Positions 1 through 10,334 are shown, counted from the stretch's first letter. The stretch is DNA of 64,000 bases from Hemerocallis citrina (GCA_017893485.1 CM030358.1:251079228-251143227), one strand, 5' to 3'. The notes: generated from the sequence alone by a model not told the origin. Numbers and translations are program-made.

Positions 1-159
1 TTACTTGTTCATGCCATGTTATTCTTGCTCTGTTTTGTGACACGTACATGCCTGTTTGATAATAATAATAACAAATAACCAAGCCGGGGTTAAGGGAAAG
101 ATCTAGTAGTGGAAAATATAGAAATGTGTACTTGGAAGAAGGCCCATATTTCCCACCTG

Positions 160-640
160 ATTATCTGTTATCTGTTACCTGTGATATGATTATGCATGAT
201 TCTGATTATCTGTTATCTGATTCCTGACTACATACTTCCTACAGGAGGGTGTACTCAGAAGGGGGCCCGTGTTTCCCACCTGTTACCCAACTACATACTT
301 CCTACGGGAGGGTGTACTTGGAGGGGACGTAGTCTTACCTGATGCATGATTTCCTATTACATGATATTTGTACCTACACCTGTTTACCTGATGCTTGAGT
401 ACATGGCCCTATAGACTCAACTACAAAATTTAAATGCAAACTTGTTTGAATGTAGCAACCATGTGGTAAAAACCTGGGACGCATGAAGTGCTACCTAGAT
501 AGTAATAAATACAAGACTTGACATGACATAATACCTGTTACATACTTACCTGTTACATGATTACCTGTACATGCTACCTGACACCTGTTACATATTTACC
601 TGCTTGCATGATACCTGTTACCTGCTACATGTCACATACA
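160..640. repeat. Degenerate short tandem repeat rich in CCTGTTACATGA
   Basis: Variants of ACCTGTTACATGATT recur many times between about 160 and 640, with two longer copies of a CTACATACTTCCTACRGGAGGG stretch at about 230-310. An open frame over 557-817 is just read-through of this repeat and is not a gene. Confidence 0.5.
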
Positions 641-1230
641 CCTGTTATCTCACCACATTACTTGATTCTGTTCATGATTCATGTTAGTTGTTCTATTTTG
701 TTGCTATGTCTATTCCATGCTATGTTGTTTATTCTTTTTCTGTACTTGTGCCTGCACTACAAGCGGCCCATAACTTGCATTGACGGGTGTCTCATTTTCT
801 TTTTCCTCTTCCTGTAATTTATTAAATTGCAGATTATGGTGATCAGCTGACAGATGGAGTAGGTGATCTGAGATTCTAGTTCCTGGAGTTCTTGCTGTTA
901 TTATTATTATTATTTCCTACTGCTTATTTAAATAATTGTATCTGTTACTTGGAGTATTTTGTAGTGGGCAATGTGACCCAGAATTATTGATTTGTTCATA
1001 TCTGGTTTATTTGAGATTTATTAAGTTTTAGTTTCAAGTAAATTCCTGTTGGTATATTGATTCATATATGCATGCGTGGTTGACTTCTCTTGTTTCCTAC
1101 TCTGATTATTCCTGTGAAATATTGTAAAGATCCTAACAGCTTATGGATGATGAAAATCATTCACTGGACTTAGTCACGTATCTATATTTCGTATTCTCTT
1201 TTCGGGAAGTGAGGCATGACAATCAGTTGA

Positions 1231-1335
1231 GTGCTTTGGCCTTGGTGGCTAGCGCGTGTGTGTCAACGTGTAGCGTGTTGCCTTGTGGCGACTGGGGGTG
1301 TCCTCTGGTCGCGGGTTCGAGCCTGGGGTTTGGCT
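1231..1335 (+). other. tRNA-like module (A/B-box) in older LTR
   Basis: An A-box-like GGCCTTGGTGGCTAGCGCG is followed about 65 bp later by a B-box GGTTCGAGCC. The spacing is longer than in a normal tRNA gene and no clean cloverleaf can be drawn, so this is a tRNA-related pol III promoter-like relic and not a tRNA gene. Confidence 0.45.
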
Positions 1336-1417
1336 CTGTTTGTTTAATTTTTGAGATAAAATCAAAAGGGGTGTTTTGGAGTATTGAAATAACTCAGTGA
1401 ACTTTCATACACAAATT

Positions 1418-1489
1418 GTGAGCTAGCTCACTGGTTTGAGTGGGGGGGCTTGGTCGCTTTCGGTGCTGGTTCGAGCCCGGGCATGCACA
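1418..1489 (+). other. tRNA-like module (A/B-box) in older LTR
   Basis: A good A-box match (TAGCTCACTGG) at about 1424 is followed by a B-box GGTTCGAGCCC at about 1468. It lies about 190 bp downstream of the first module, repeating the paired arrangement seen in the other long LTRs of the window. Confidence 0.45.
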
Positions 1490-1830
1490 TTGGGTTTTAA
1501 CTTTCATTTTTATATGATTTCGAGTTTCAAAAAATAGGGAAAACATCATAGAAAATTTATATAATATTATTATAACATATGGGAGTTATTTCATGTTATT
1601 CTAAAGATATTTTTTTGAACTTGAAGGTCATGCTTTATATATTAGTTGAGTTGAAGATCAAATTTAAAATAAAGATTATATCCATGGTTAAACATATTAA
1701 GAGTTGGTTTTAAATGAAATTAAAGAAAACTTGTGATTTGGAATTAAAGAAGTTCTAGTGATGATCTTTAAAGAAGATTGGTATTAAAAATAGTGATCTA
1801 AAGAAAGAAATGAGTTTTGTATTAATATAC

Positions 1831-1835
1831 TTGAT
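1831..1835. repeat. Target site duplication CTTGA, left copy
   Basis: Five bases immediately before the TG of the Tekay 5' LTR. They match 13673-13677 immediately after the CA of the 3' LTR. Confidence 0.93.
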
Positions 1836-1878
1836 GTAATGCCCCGATTTTTCATTTAATGAAAAATTATTTTATTTT

Positions 1879-1898
1879 GCACGTAGTGTGCACGTGCA
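1879..1898. promoter_or_regulatory. G-box cluster (CACGTG) in U3
   Basis: GCACGTAGTGTGCACGTGCA contains a perfect GCACGTGC palindrome and a near copy. CACGTG is the core site of plant bHLH and bZIP factors. Binding is inferred, not shown. The 3' LTR has the same cluster near 10391-10410. Confidence 0.45.
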
Positions 1899-2187
1899 AT
1901 ATTTTTGGTTGAATTAAATCTTATAATTATTTTCACTGTGATGAGTATAGATATTTAAATATGTGTTTTTAATTATTTTTATACAAATCCTTCTTTCAAT
2001 TAGACAAAAAGCCTTTTTCTTAAAGCCCAAAATTTAATTCATTTACATTATTTTAAAATTGTTATCTGGGCCCATAAACTAAAGCCCATGAGTTAATTTA
2101 TTTTTAAATACAACTTGTAATGTAGAATACAATTTAAAGTTTATTTTTATATAAAATTTAATGTACAATTTTTGGACCTAGTTGCTT

Positions 2188-2213
2188 GCACGTGCATTGC
2201 ACGTACACGTGCA
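2188..2213. promoter_or_regulatory. Second G-box cluster in U3
   Basis: Two CACGTG/ACGT-core sites spaced by about 10 bp (GCACGTGCATTGCACGTACA and then CGTGCA), about 180 bp upstream of the TATA box. It is repeated in the 3' LTR at about 10700-10726 and, reversed, near 61907-61931 in the solo LTR. Confidence 0.45.
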
Positions 2214-2392
2214 AAATGCACATGTTGAGTAGGCCGGATTGCATCTTTTGGAGGGAATGGAAAAATTTTGAGTGGGATCATGGTGGAGTGGTTACTTGAT
2301 CATGGGTAGTTAGTGTAACTCCTCCTTAGATCTAAGCCATTTGTTCCTAACTCCCACTTCAATCTTAGCCATCCATTTCCCTAGATTTTTAG

Positions 2393-2400
2393 TATAAATA
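2393..2400 (+). promoter_or_regulatory. TATA box of the Tekay LTR promoter
   Basis: TATAAATA followed at once by a C run. Transcription would start about 25-35 bp downstream, near 2425. The identical box is at 10906-10913 in the 3' LTR. Confidence 0.6.
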
Positions 2401-3340
2401 CCCCCCCCCCCCCTAGCCTAGTTATTCTTGTGCTAATTAATCCCTCCAACCTATAGTCTAAAATACAATTACCTAGTAGTTAGTAAGTGAGTTAAAGATT
2501 GAGAGTTTGTGTGGGGATTGTGCTTGCATCATCAAGAAGGGGAGAGGCCGGCTACCATCAAGGAGCTCTCGGTTGGTGTGCTTGGAGGCTTGTGTGCGCG
2601 TGTTCAAGGAGGAGGATTGCTCTCGTTTACAAGGACATTGTTTAGGGGGTGTTGCTAGTTGTTTTCTCTCCAATTAAGGTGGGTAAATTTTCTATATTTC
2701 TAAATAGGAATACATGCTAGATTGGAATGGAAAAATGATGCATGAAAAAGATTAATTAGAGTACACATTTAAATTGGAGGATTGATCTATAAATTGATTG
2801 GAATGTGGGTGTGCAATGGTATGTGATTTGATTAGTAAAAGTCTAAATTTTGTGTGAATTAATTATGGCCATGGATTTTTGAAGAAAGTTTCATTTTCTA
2901 CTTCATGAATTATAGACACAAAAGTTAGTAGATTAACAATGCTACATTATGTGTTTAATTGAATCTTTGTGTTGCATTAAAATGAATGGATTAAGATATA
3001 AATTTGTATGCTTAGTAAATGATTAAAAACAGGAAATTAATATGGAGATTGCTAATAAAGAGGTTTGAGATATTCATTGTTAAGAAATGTCGAAAAAAAA
3101 AAGAAATGTGGTAGTGATAGTTTACAATTCGAATTAATTGCATGAAAAATATGTTTTAATTGTTGAAAAAATTATTTTTCATACTGGGGTATAATTTATG
3201 ATGATATTAGTCAATCTGAACATTTACAGTAGAATTTTATAAAAAAAAAAGTGAAATGAGAGATTGTTGAACACCGAAATATTTACTAAACAGAGAGGAT
3301 AGATCTAACTAGACCACGGGTTGAAATATGACAACTTGAG

Positions 3341-3413
3341 CGCAAGTAGCCAGATGGCTAGGGCGCGTTGCTGTATTCTCTTGAGTCGCTGGTTCGAATC
3401 CCCTTAGCACCAA
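3341..3413 (+). other. tRNA-like module 1 in Tekay 5' LTR
   Basis: The 73-bp stretch has an A-box-like TAGCCAGATGGCTAGGGC and a B-box GGTTCGAATCC at tRNA-like spacing and ends TAGCACCA. D and T stems pair only partly, so it is tRNA-derived or tRNA-mimicking, not a functional tRNA. It is conserved in the 3' LTR at 11856-11928. Confidence 0.55.
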
Positions 3414-3491
3414 ACTGTTTATATTTTTTTGAAAAGGCATAAATACTACAACCGAGAGTATTTAAAGCTCTCAACCCCCCTTTATATCGAT

Positions 3492-3566
3492 TGGCACACT
3501 CGGCCTAGTGGCCAGAGCGTGCGGCTTGCTTCTTGGTGGTTGTTGGTTCGAATCTGGGCTCGGCCA
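3492..3566 (+). other. tRNA-like module 2 in Tekay 5' LTR
   Basis: An A-box-like CGGCCTAGTGGCCAGAGCG and a B-box GGTTCGAATCT within 75 bp, about 150 bp after module 1. The T arm pairs mainly by wobble. The 3' LTR copy is at 12007-12081. Confidence 0.55.
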
Positions 3567-4650
3567 GTATTAAACTTTTGGGGAAAAATTATTTTTTTGG
3601 TGTTTTCGATGATTGAAAAATTATGGAAAAAAAATATGGTTATTATTCTAAAAATATATGGGACTTATGAAAAATAATTTGGGAATTATTTACATAAAAT
3701 AAAACATGATTTGAGAATAAATGTGTAAATAGAACTATGGTTCTACATCTACATTTCTATGAAAATTATATCTTGCAAAAAGAACTTGAAATGAAGGATT
3801 AGAAAATTAATATGGCAAAGAAAGAAATTATCTTAGGTGATGTGATGTAAATTATTCTCATTTGAGAATAGTATGGAAATTATGAAGTGTAAATGTCCAC
3901 CTTTGATTGAATAATTAGTGACGTGGGTTTTTTTATGTGAAAATAACATTTCATGAGATACATGATGAATAGTTGAATTTCATGTATAGTTATGGACTAT
4001 TTGAACGATTTAGAAATCATTATTGGAAAAGAGAAATATTCTGAGTATGACAACTCAACATGTGAACTTATGAGTTGGAAACACTCAACTTTAGAATTTG
4101 TGAATGGGAATTGAAACAAAAGAGTAGCTAAGTCTCCCCCGGCAATTGGAAAGAAACGAAATGAAATTTGAAATGAAAGACCAAGGTTGGTCATGTTTGA
4201 ATGAATGAATAAGTCCGGTTAGTGGAGAGGCTAACTCTAGTGCTTTGATTTTGTTCATGATTCTAATTCATTAGAATTAAGGATTAGTTACATAGTGAAG
4301 ACGTGATGAAAGTAAGAGAAAAACATTGAGTATGAGGGCCATTGGATCAGCGGCGAGAGCGTATCCCAGGATGTCCCATGACGAGTCAGGGCGAGGATAC
4401 TGCTCCAGAGTACCGTCCCGGTGGCGACGCTCGTGGGATGTTTGAAGACTACGGGTGGTGTCATGTCTATGGTAGGAGCTGAATTACCACAGAATGCCTG
4501 CATGATGAGTCATGTGTCAGTGCGTTAAGTTTCCCTACAGGGCGCCTAGACATGAGTTCGTATGTCAGAAAACATCTAGGATACTTACCATAGTTACAGT
4601 AGTAGATTAAATCATGACGAGGGATTGAACCCTACAAGATGAAGAACGGT

Positions 4651-4727
4651 TAAGGGCTTGCCCTCGGACCTATGTAGTATGGGATGCATAGAATCCGAAC
4701 AAGTGCGCATTAGTGTCATGCAATATA
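4651..4727 (+). promoter_or_regulatory. Block conserved among all long-LTR families in the window
   Basis: TAAGGGCTTGCCCTCGGACC followed by TATGTAGTATGGGATGCATA and GAATCCGA. Recognisable copies occur in the other long LTRs at about 13165, 14489, 21912, 46020 (minus), 59404 (minus) and 63053, always some 450-600 bp before the LTR 3' end. The function is unknown; position in R/U5 makes an RNA role conceivable. Confidence 0.6.
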
Positions 4728-5161
4728 AATAACTGCATTAAGGACTAAGTGCACAATCACAACACGACATCCATAGGGTAGTCCCTTTAATTTGATATGT
4801 GACAAGTTTGTGTTTGTTAAATATGGAAAATAAGTTATACTATTTCCGGCATAGAGAGGATGACCATGTATAATGTTCGTCGGTTGAATAAATTGACGTA
4901 CCCACAGTCTTATATGCAGGCAAGTGACATAATAAAGATTAAAGAGGAACAGATGCTTAAAGATTATTCAATGTTGTTGTACATTTATTTCAATGTTGTA
5001 AATTTACTTCCGCTGTGCAATGTAAAGTGTAATGTTTTTATGTAAACTCTGATGTAAACTGAAAAGTTCAAATTTCCTTGTAAAATTATACTAAATGAAG
5101 TGGAAAGATCCTGTAGAACATCTCAAATTCAGCTATATTTGGGATTCGGGGCGTTACAGAG

Positions 5162-5174
5162 TGGTATCAGAGCC
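5162..5174 (+). other. Primer binding site, initiator tRNA-Met
   Basis: TGGTATCAGAGCC starts 3 bp after the LTR end and is the standard complement of the plant initiator methionine tRNA 3' end used by many plant retrotransposons. Minus-strand cDNA synthesis would start here. Confidence 0.93.
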
Positions 5175-5317
5175 ACGCTTCACACTTGTACAAATTTATA
5201 AGGAACGACACCCTAGAAGTGGACATTAGAGTGTATGTTTGAGTCTAGAGATTTAAATGTAAGTGTCTTACATTTGTGTTGCTCTATGACTTATGCTTCT
5301 TCCTCTCTATTTCTAAG

Positions 5318-5710
5318 ATGGCTGATCACTTCGACCCTGCTGGAGACGACGACTGGCATATCATCGAGGAAGAGTACCATCTTGGACAAGCAGATTCTGA
5401 CGGAGAAGAATGGCCTGAATCCCGAGAGATCACCCCACCTCCGGATTCATCTGATGACTCTTCTTCTGACGCAGAAGAAGAACCAGTTCTGAATAGTCTT
5501 GTGACATCTCTTCAGAGGCAGGTAGAAACACTGTGAGAGAGAGTCAGATTATTGGAGGCTCAGCTGGCAAAGCGCAAGGATGACTTTTTTGTTCTCAGTC
5601 ATCGAGTATGGGAACTCGAGAAGAGGAAGAATTTGACCAATGTGCTGAAGGAAGAAGTTGATGAACTGCAGGGAGAACTTCGAGAAGCGAAGAGGAACCG
5701 TAGGAGTTAG
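5318..5710 (+). pseudogene. Pre-gag ORF, acidic N-terminus plus coiled coil
   Basis: A frame lying between the PBS and gag, separate from gag, with the ATG at 5318 and stop TAG at 5708. About 130 codons long, broken once by TGA at 5534-5536. Residues 1-55 are strongly acidic and serine-rich; the rest is a heptad-like, Leu/Glu/Arg-rich coiled coil, continuing in the same frame beyond the TGA to a basic end (KRNRRS). The TGA sits in a CTG-TGA-GAG context and is a plausible CGA to TGA change. I do not recognise a family. The position ahead of gag is unusual for a Tekay element. It may encode an accessory protein, or be an out-of-frame relic of a longer Gag N-terminus. Confidence 0.55.
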
Positions 5711-5792
5711 ACTATTGTAGCTTCTACTATTTTCATTCTGATGTCAAGAAATGTTTTTCAATTCGAATGTATAAAGTGTGGAATTCAATGAA

Positions 5793-6846
5793 ATGCAAGT
5801 TGATTTAAAATTCATGTCTTATACTTCGAATTTAATGGATCTTTTGCATCAGAATATGTCTAGAAGAGGAGCTAGAAACGGTGAAGGTCTGGATCTGGAA
5901 ACGGAACTTGCGAGGGTCTATCATACCCTCAACGCCGTGGCCATGAATCAGAACCAAGGAAGGATACCTGCGAATCCGGTGCCCGAAGCGATTAAACTAG
6001 TGGAATCGTTCAAACGAATGAAACCACCTGTGTTCGAAGGGAAGTCAGACCCTGATGCAGCTGACAATTGGATTCGTCAAGTAGAGACAATCTTTGAAGT
6101 GCTGGAGACCCCTGAAGGCAGTAAGGTGAAGTTGGCGACTCTGCAACTTGAGAAGGACGCGGCTGTGTTGTGGCAGTCGATGAAGAGGACAATGGGAGGC
6201 ATAGTTCTCGGCTGGGAGGAATTTCTGGAAGAATTCCACAGTCACTACTTTCCCTCCGACGTTCAAGAGAAGAAGGCTATGGAGTTTCTGTCACTACAGC
6301 AAGGTGGCATGTCAGTTAGAGAGTACGAGACCAAGTTTACTCAGCTCTCTAGGTATGCTCCGGAATTAGTGATGGATGAAGCTAAGAAGGCTCGTAAGTT
6401 CGAGCATGGATTGAGGCCGAGCTTGAGGTTCCGGATGATACCTCTTGGTATCAGAAGATTCGACAAGTTGGTCAAGAGAGCAGCAGCGACGGAAGCAGAT
6501 ATGGAGCAGTTCCATGTTGTTCAGAACCGGAGGAACAACTGGCAGTCTGGAAAGAGGCCTGCACATTTTGGGAGTTTCAAGGGACAACCATCTGCACAAA
6601 GGTTCAAACCGACAGGGGCGAACGCTATTAGTGTGGCTGGAGGACCTGGGAATAATGTGGTGAGACCTCCTGCGGTAACTTGCTTCAACTGTGGTGAAAC
6701 GGGACATTACAAATCTCATTGCCTCAAGCCACGGAATGGTAATAGCAATGTACCAATGCAGCAGACTGGGAAGAGACCGTATCAATCAGGGCGAGTATTT
6801 GCTTTGACAGAAGCTGATGCTGATGAGGTTGATCATGTCATCACTG
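5793..6846 (+). CDS. gag: Tekay Gag (capsid and zinc-knuckle nucleocapsid)
   Basis: Gag packages the element RNA in cytoplasmic virus-like particles. The frame holds the retrotransposon Gag domain (W-I-R-Q-V-E-T-I-F and [13 protein letters not shown] segments) and a CCHC knuckle, [14 protein letters not shown], at about 6690-6721. The ATG at 5793 is the first in frame; the ATG at 5856 (MSRRGARN) resembles usual Tekay Gag starts and may be the real one. The frame runs to TAG at 6864-6866, but family-like sequence ends at about 6846, where a candidate splice donor begins. Spliced to 6936, gag and pol form a single frame. Confidence 0.88.
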
Positions 6847-6935
6847 GTACGAGGGTGGATGTTTAGAGGTTTTTGTCATTTCTTTTTCCCGCTGTTTAGT
6901 GAACTGTTACGTAATGAGTGTGTATTATGTAACAG
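6847..6935 (+). other. Candidate 89-bp spliceosomal intron between gag and pol
   Basis: The segment begins GT (G|GTACGAG), ends AG (TATGTAACAG|G), is T-rich and has two gag-frame stops. Its length is not a multiple of three. Removing it joins the gag frame to the protease frame, giving V-I-T-G-E-L-Y at the junction, which fits the usual Tekay gag-protease linker. The joined frame from 5856 to 10249 is 4,305 nt, a multiple of three. The 3' end of the segment also encodes Y-V-T-G, echoing V-I-T-G just before it, so a duplication origin is possible. Frameshifting or simple decay are the alternatives. Confidence 0.55.
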
Positions 6936-9900
6936 GAGAACTTTATCTTAATGGAATGAAAGCTGTTGTGTTGTTCGATACTGGATCCTCTCATACTTTT
7001 GTGTCTCCTAAATTCGCTAAAGTGTTGGGAGTTGAACCGAAGATTTTTCCAAGCAAGATCTTAGCAGTAGCTACTCCATCAGGGGAAACTTTAACCACTG
7101 ATCGGTATTATGCGAATTGCGAGATTGTGATTGGGGATAGAATCTTCGAAATTGATCTGATCGAGCTAAATATCTTGGGAGTCGATGTTATCATTGGCAT
7201 TGATTGGATGTCGGTGTACAGTGCAAGCATCGAGTGCAAGACCAAGACGGTAACAGTGAAGGCTCCAGGTGGACCTGAAGTCACTTTCCAAGGAAAGAAG
7301 AAGTGTTTTAGGCTGGTGGCAGCTATCCGCAAGGAAGAGATTCCTGTGGAAGTGCAAGGGATTCCTGTGGTTCGGGACTATCCGACTGTGTTCTTGGATG
7401 ATTTTCCTGGGTTACCCCCGCATCGTGATGTAGAGTTCAGCATCACTGTTCAACCGGAAAGTGCACCCATTTCTAAGGCACCGTATAGGATGGCTCCAGT
7501 GGAACAGGATGAGGTAAAACGACAGATTGAGGAACCGTTGGAGAAAGGCTTTAGTCAACCTAGTGCGTCACCTTGGGGAGCACCAGTGCTTTTGGTAAAG
7601 AAGAAGGATGGATCGATGAGAATGTGTATCAATTACCGAGAGCTGAATAAGGTCACTATTCAGAATAAGTATCCTATTCCCCGAATTGATGACTTGTTCG
7701 ATCGTCTACAAGGAGCAGCTGTTTTCTCCAAAATAGATCTTCGATCAGGATATCACCAAGTTCGAGTGAAAACTGAAGATGTGCACAAAAATGCATTTAG
7801 AACTCGACATGGGCATTACGAATTCTTAGTTATGCCATTCGGAGTGACGAATGCACCCGCAATCTTCATGGATTTGATGAACAGAGTTCTGAGGCCATTC
7901 ATTGATTCTTTCGTCGTGGTGTTTATCGACGATATCTTCGTGTACTCCAAGTCAGAGGAGGAGCACACCGAGCATCTGGCAGCAGTTTTGAAGAAGCTGG
8001 AAGAGCAGAAGTTGTATGCCAAGTTATCCAAGTGTGATTTCTGGAAATCTGAAGTGGCATTCCTAGGTCACATCCTTTCTAAGGAGGGAGTGGCAACTGA
8101 CCCTCAGAAGATAGAGGCAGTGAGAGATTGGGCTAGGCCTACTACAGTGAAGGAAGTCAGAAGTTTTCTTGGAATGACTGGATACTACAGGAGATTCATT
8201 CAAGGTTATGCTCAGATAGCCGTGCCACTTATTGGACTGACCAAGAAGAATACGAACTTCAAGTGGACTGTGCAATGTGAGGCGAGCTTTCAGGAGTTAA
8301 AAGAGAAGCTGACTACTGCACCTATTTTGGCTTTGCCTAGAGCAGGTGTTGAGTATGATGTTTACAGCGATGCTTCACATCGTGGGCTTGGTTGTGTCTT
8401 AATGCAAGAGGGAAGAGTAATCGCTTATGGGTCTAGGCAACTACGACCGCATGAGAAGAATTACCCGACTCATGATCTGGAGTTGGCTGCGATTATCTTT
8501 GCCCTGAAGCAATGGAGGCACTACGTGTACGGTGAGAAATTGAACATGTGCACGGACCACAAGAGTTTGAAGTACATATATCAGCAGAGGGATCTGAATT
8601 TGAGGCAGTGAAGATGGTTGGAAGTGCTTGAGGACATTCGACCTGAGATTAAGTATCATCCTGGGAAAGCTAATGTTGTTGCTGATGCACTTAGTCGCAA
8701 GAGTAGTTTATCCAGTTTGATTACAACTCAGAAGCATCTGATTGAGGAATTGGATCGAGCAGGTATTGAAGTTGTCTTGCAAGGATTGGGAGCATCTTTA
8801 GCTCAGTTGAGGCTTCAGCCTACTTTGAATGCAAGGATCATTGCAAGTCAGGAGGTTGATGCTGATATCTTGGAGATGAAGGAGCAGGTTGGTGCTGGCA
8901 GGTTGTGCGGATTTCAAATCAAGGATGGAGTGCTGTGGTTCGGAGAGAGGCTATGTGTTCCGAATCAGGCGGACCTGAAAGAGAGTATTCTTCAGGAGGC
9001 GCATGCTACTCTTTTGTCGGTACATCCTGGGAGTACTAAGATGTATAGAGACATCAAACCGCATTTCTGGTGGTCAGGTTTGAAGCGGGATGTGGCTGAA
9101 TTTGTGGTGAAGTGTGAGGTTTGTCAGCAAGTCAAAGCCGAAAATCAGAGACCCGGAGGTCTATTACAGCCGTTACCTATTCCGGAATGGAAGTGGGATA
9201 ACATCAGTATGGATTTCATTATGGGTTTGCCTAAGAGTCCTAAAGGCAATGATGTGATTTGGGTTATAGTCGATCGACTAACCAAGTCCGCTCACTTTTT
9301 GGCGATGAAACTCACTGCTTCGATGGACAAGTTAGCTGAGTTGTATGTTGGCGAGATTGTCCGGCTTCATGGTGTTCCGTCAACTATTGTGTCTAATCGA
9401 GATGCGCGGTTTAGTTCGCATTTCTGGAGGAGTCTTCAGACAGCTTTGGGTACCAAGACGGATTTCAGCACTGCTTTTCATTCACAAACCGATGGGCAGA
9501 CCGAGAGAGTCAACCGTATTCTTGAGGATATGCTTCGGTGTTGTATACTAGACTTTGGAGGCAGTTGGGAAAGGTATTTACCCTTGGTAGAGTTTGCCTA
9601 CAACAACAGTTTTCAGACTAGCATCGGGATGGCGCCGTACGAAGCTTTGTATGGTAGGAAATGCAGGACACCTGTTTGTTGGTTTGAAGTTGGGGAGCGC
9701 CAATTGTTTAGTCCTGAGCTTGTGCAACAAACCTCTGAGAAGATTGTTCTGATCAGGAAAAGGTTGGTAGAAGCTCAGAGCAGGCAGAAAAGCTATGCAG
9801 ACGACCGGAGAAGGGACCTTGAATTTGAAGTCGGTGACTTCGTCTTTCTGAAAATATCACCCAGCAAAGGTGTGGTTCGATTTGGCAAAGGTGGGAAGTT

Positions 9901-10249
9901 AGCCCCGAGGTTTATAGGCCCGTACAAGATATTGAAAATGATCGGAAAAACTGCTTACCGGCTTGAGTTTCCAGAAGAGTTATCTCAGGTGCACAATGTC
10001 TTTCATGTGTCTATGCTGAGAGGTTACATTCCAGATCCGAGTCATCATTTGTCTGAAGTGCCGGAAGGTTTGCAGTTGGATCAGAATTACATCGAGTCTC
10101 CTGTCGAGATTGTTGATCGTCGAGAAAAAGTCTTGAGGAATAAGACGATACCGATGGTCAAGGTAGTCTGGAGAAACCATTTGGTTGAAGAGACTACTTG
10201 GGAGTCTGAGGAGAGGATGTTGAAGGATTATCCTGAGCTTTTTGCGTGA
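6936..10249 (+). pseudogene. pol: Tekay Pol: protease, RT, RNase H, integrase, chromodomain
   Basis: The polyprotein carries protease (FDTGSS near 6974), RT (FIDDI at about 7924-7938), RNase H ([10 protein letters not shown] near 8360), an integrase zinc-binding region with HPG and CEVC near 9025-9120, an integrase core with DFIMGLP, SNRDARF and TDGQTERVN carrying the D, D and E residues, and a C-terminal chromodomain-like tail (VKVVWRNHLVEETTWE) that in chromoviruses targets insertion to marked chromatin. The only break is TGA at 8609-8611, in the RNase H-integrase linker before RWLEVLED. Relatives have Arg there, so CGA to TGA is likely. Full length would be about 1,100 codons. It lies in a different frame from gag unless the 6847-6935 intron is removed. 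Confidence 0.92.
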
Positions 10250-10334
10250 TTTGTATTTCTGTATTTTTCTTGTGCTTGTTGTGAGTGTTTGTTTTTCTCA
10301 CTCTTGACTGTAGTTCCGGGGACGGAACTATTCT

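Larger units (their letters stand above)
1..1835 (+). repeat. Left part of an older long LTR, split by the Tekay insertion
   Basis: No gene is visible here. The segment is interpreted as the 5' part of an older long LTR whose 3' part resumes at 13673-14971, because the complete Tekay element between them is flanked by the direct repeat CTTGA (1831-1835 and 13673-13677). It carries two tRNA-like modules (about 1231-1335 and 1418-1489), at a distance from the LTR end similar to the modules in the younger Tekay LTRs. The LTR start is not visible and probably lies left of the window. The first 1,100 bases do not look like the younger LTR, so part of them could be another repeat. Confidence 0.55.
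1836..5158 (+). repeat. Tekay 5' LTR (3.3 kb)
   Basis: It begins TGTAATGCCCCGA and ends with the near inverse TCGGGGCGTTACA, so the termini form an imperfect inverted repeat of about 13 bp. It contains G-box palindromes near the start, a TATA box at 2393, a poly-C run at 2401-2413, two tRNA-like modules near 3341 and 3492, and the conserved block at about 4651-4727. No coding frame of note is present. Confidence 0.95.

Noticed and set aside
1143..1400. 85-aa plus-strand frame
   Set aside because: Runs across a tRNA-like module in an LTR; no recognisable protein.
3341..3566. Functional tRNA genes
   Set aside because: B-boxes are good, but acceptor, D and T stems pair poorly, so they were recorded as tRNA-like modules only.
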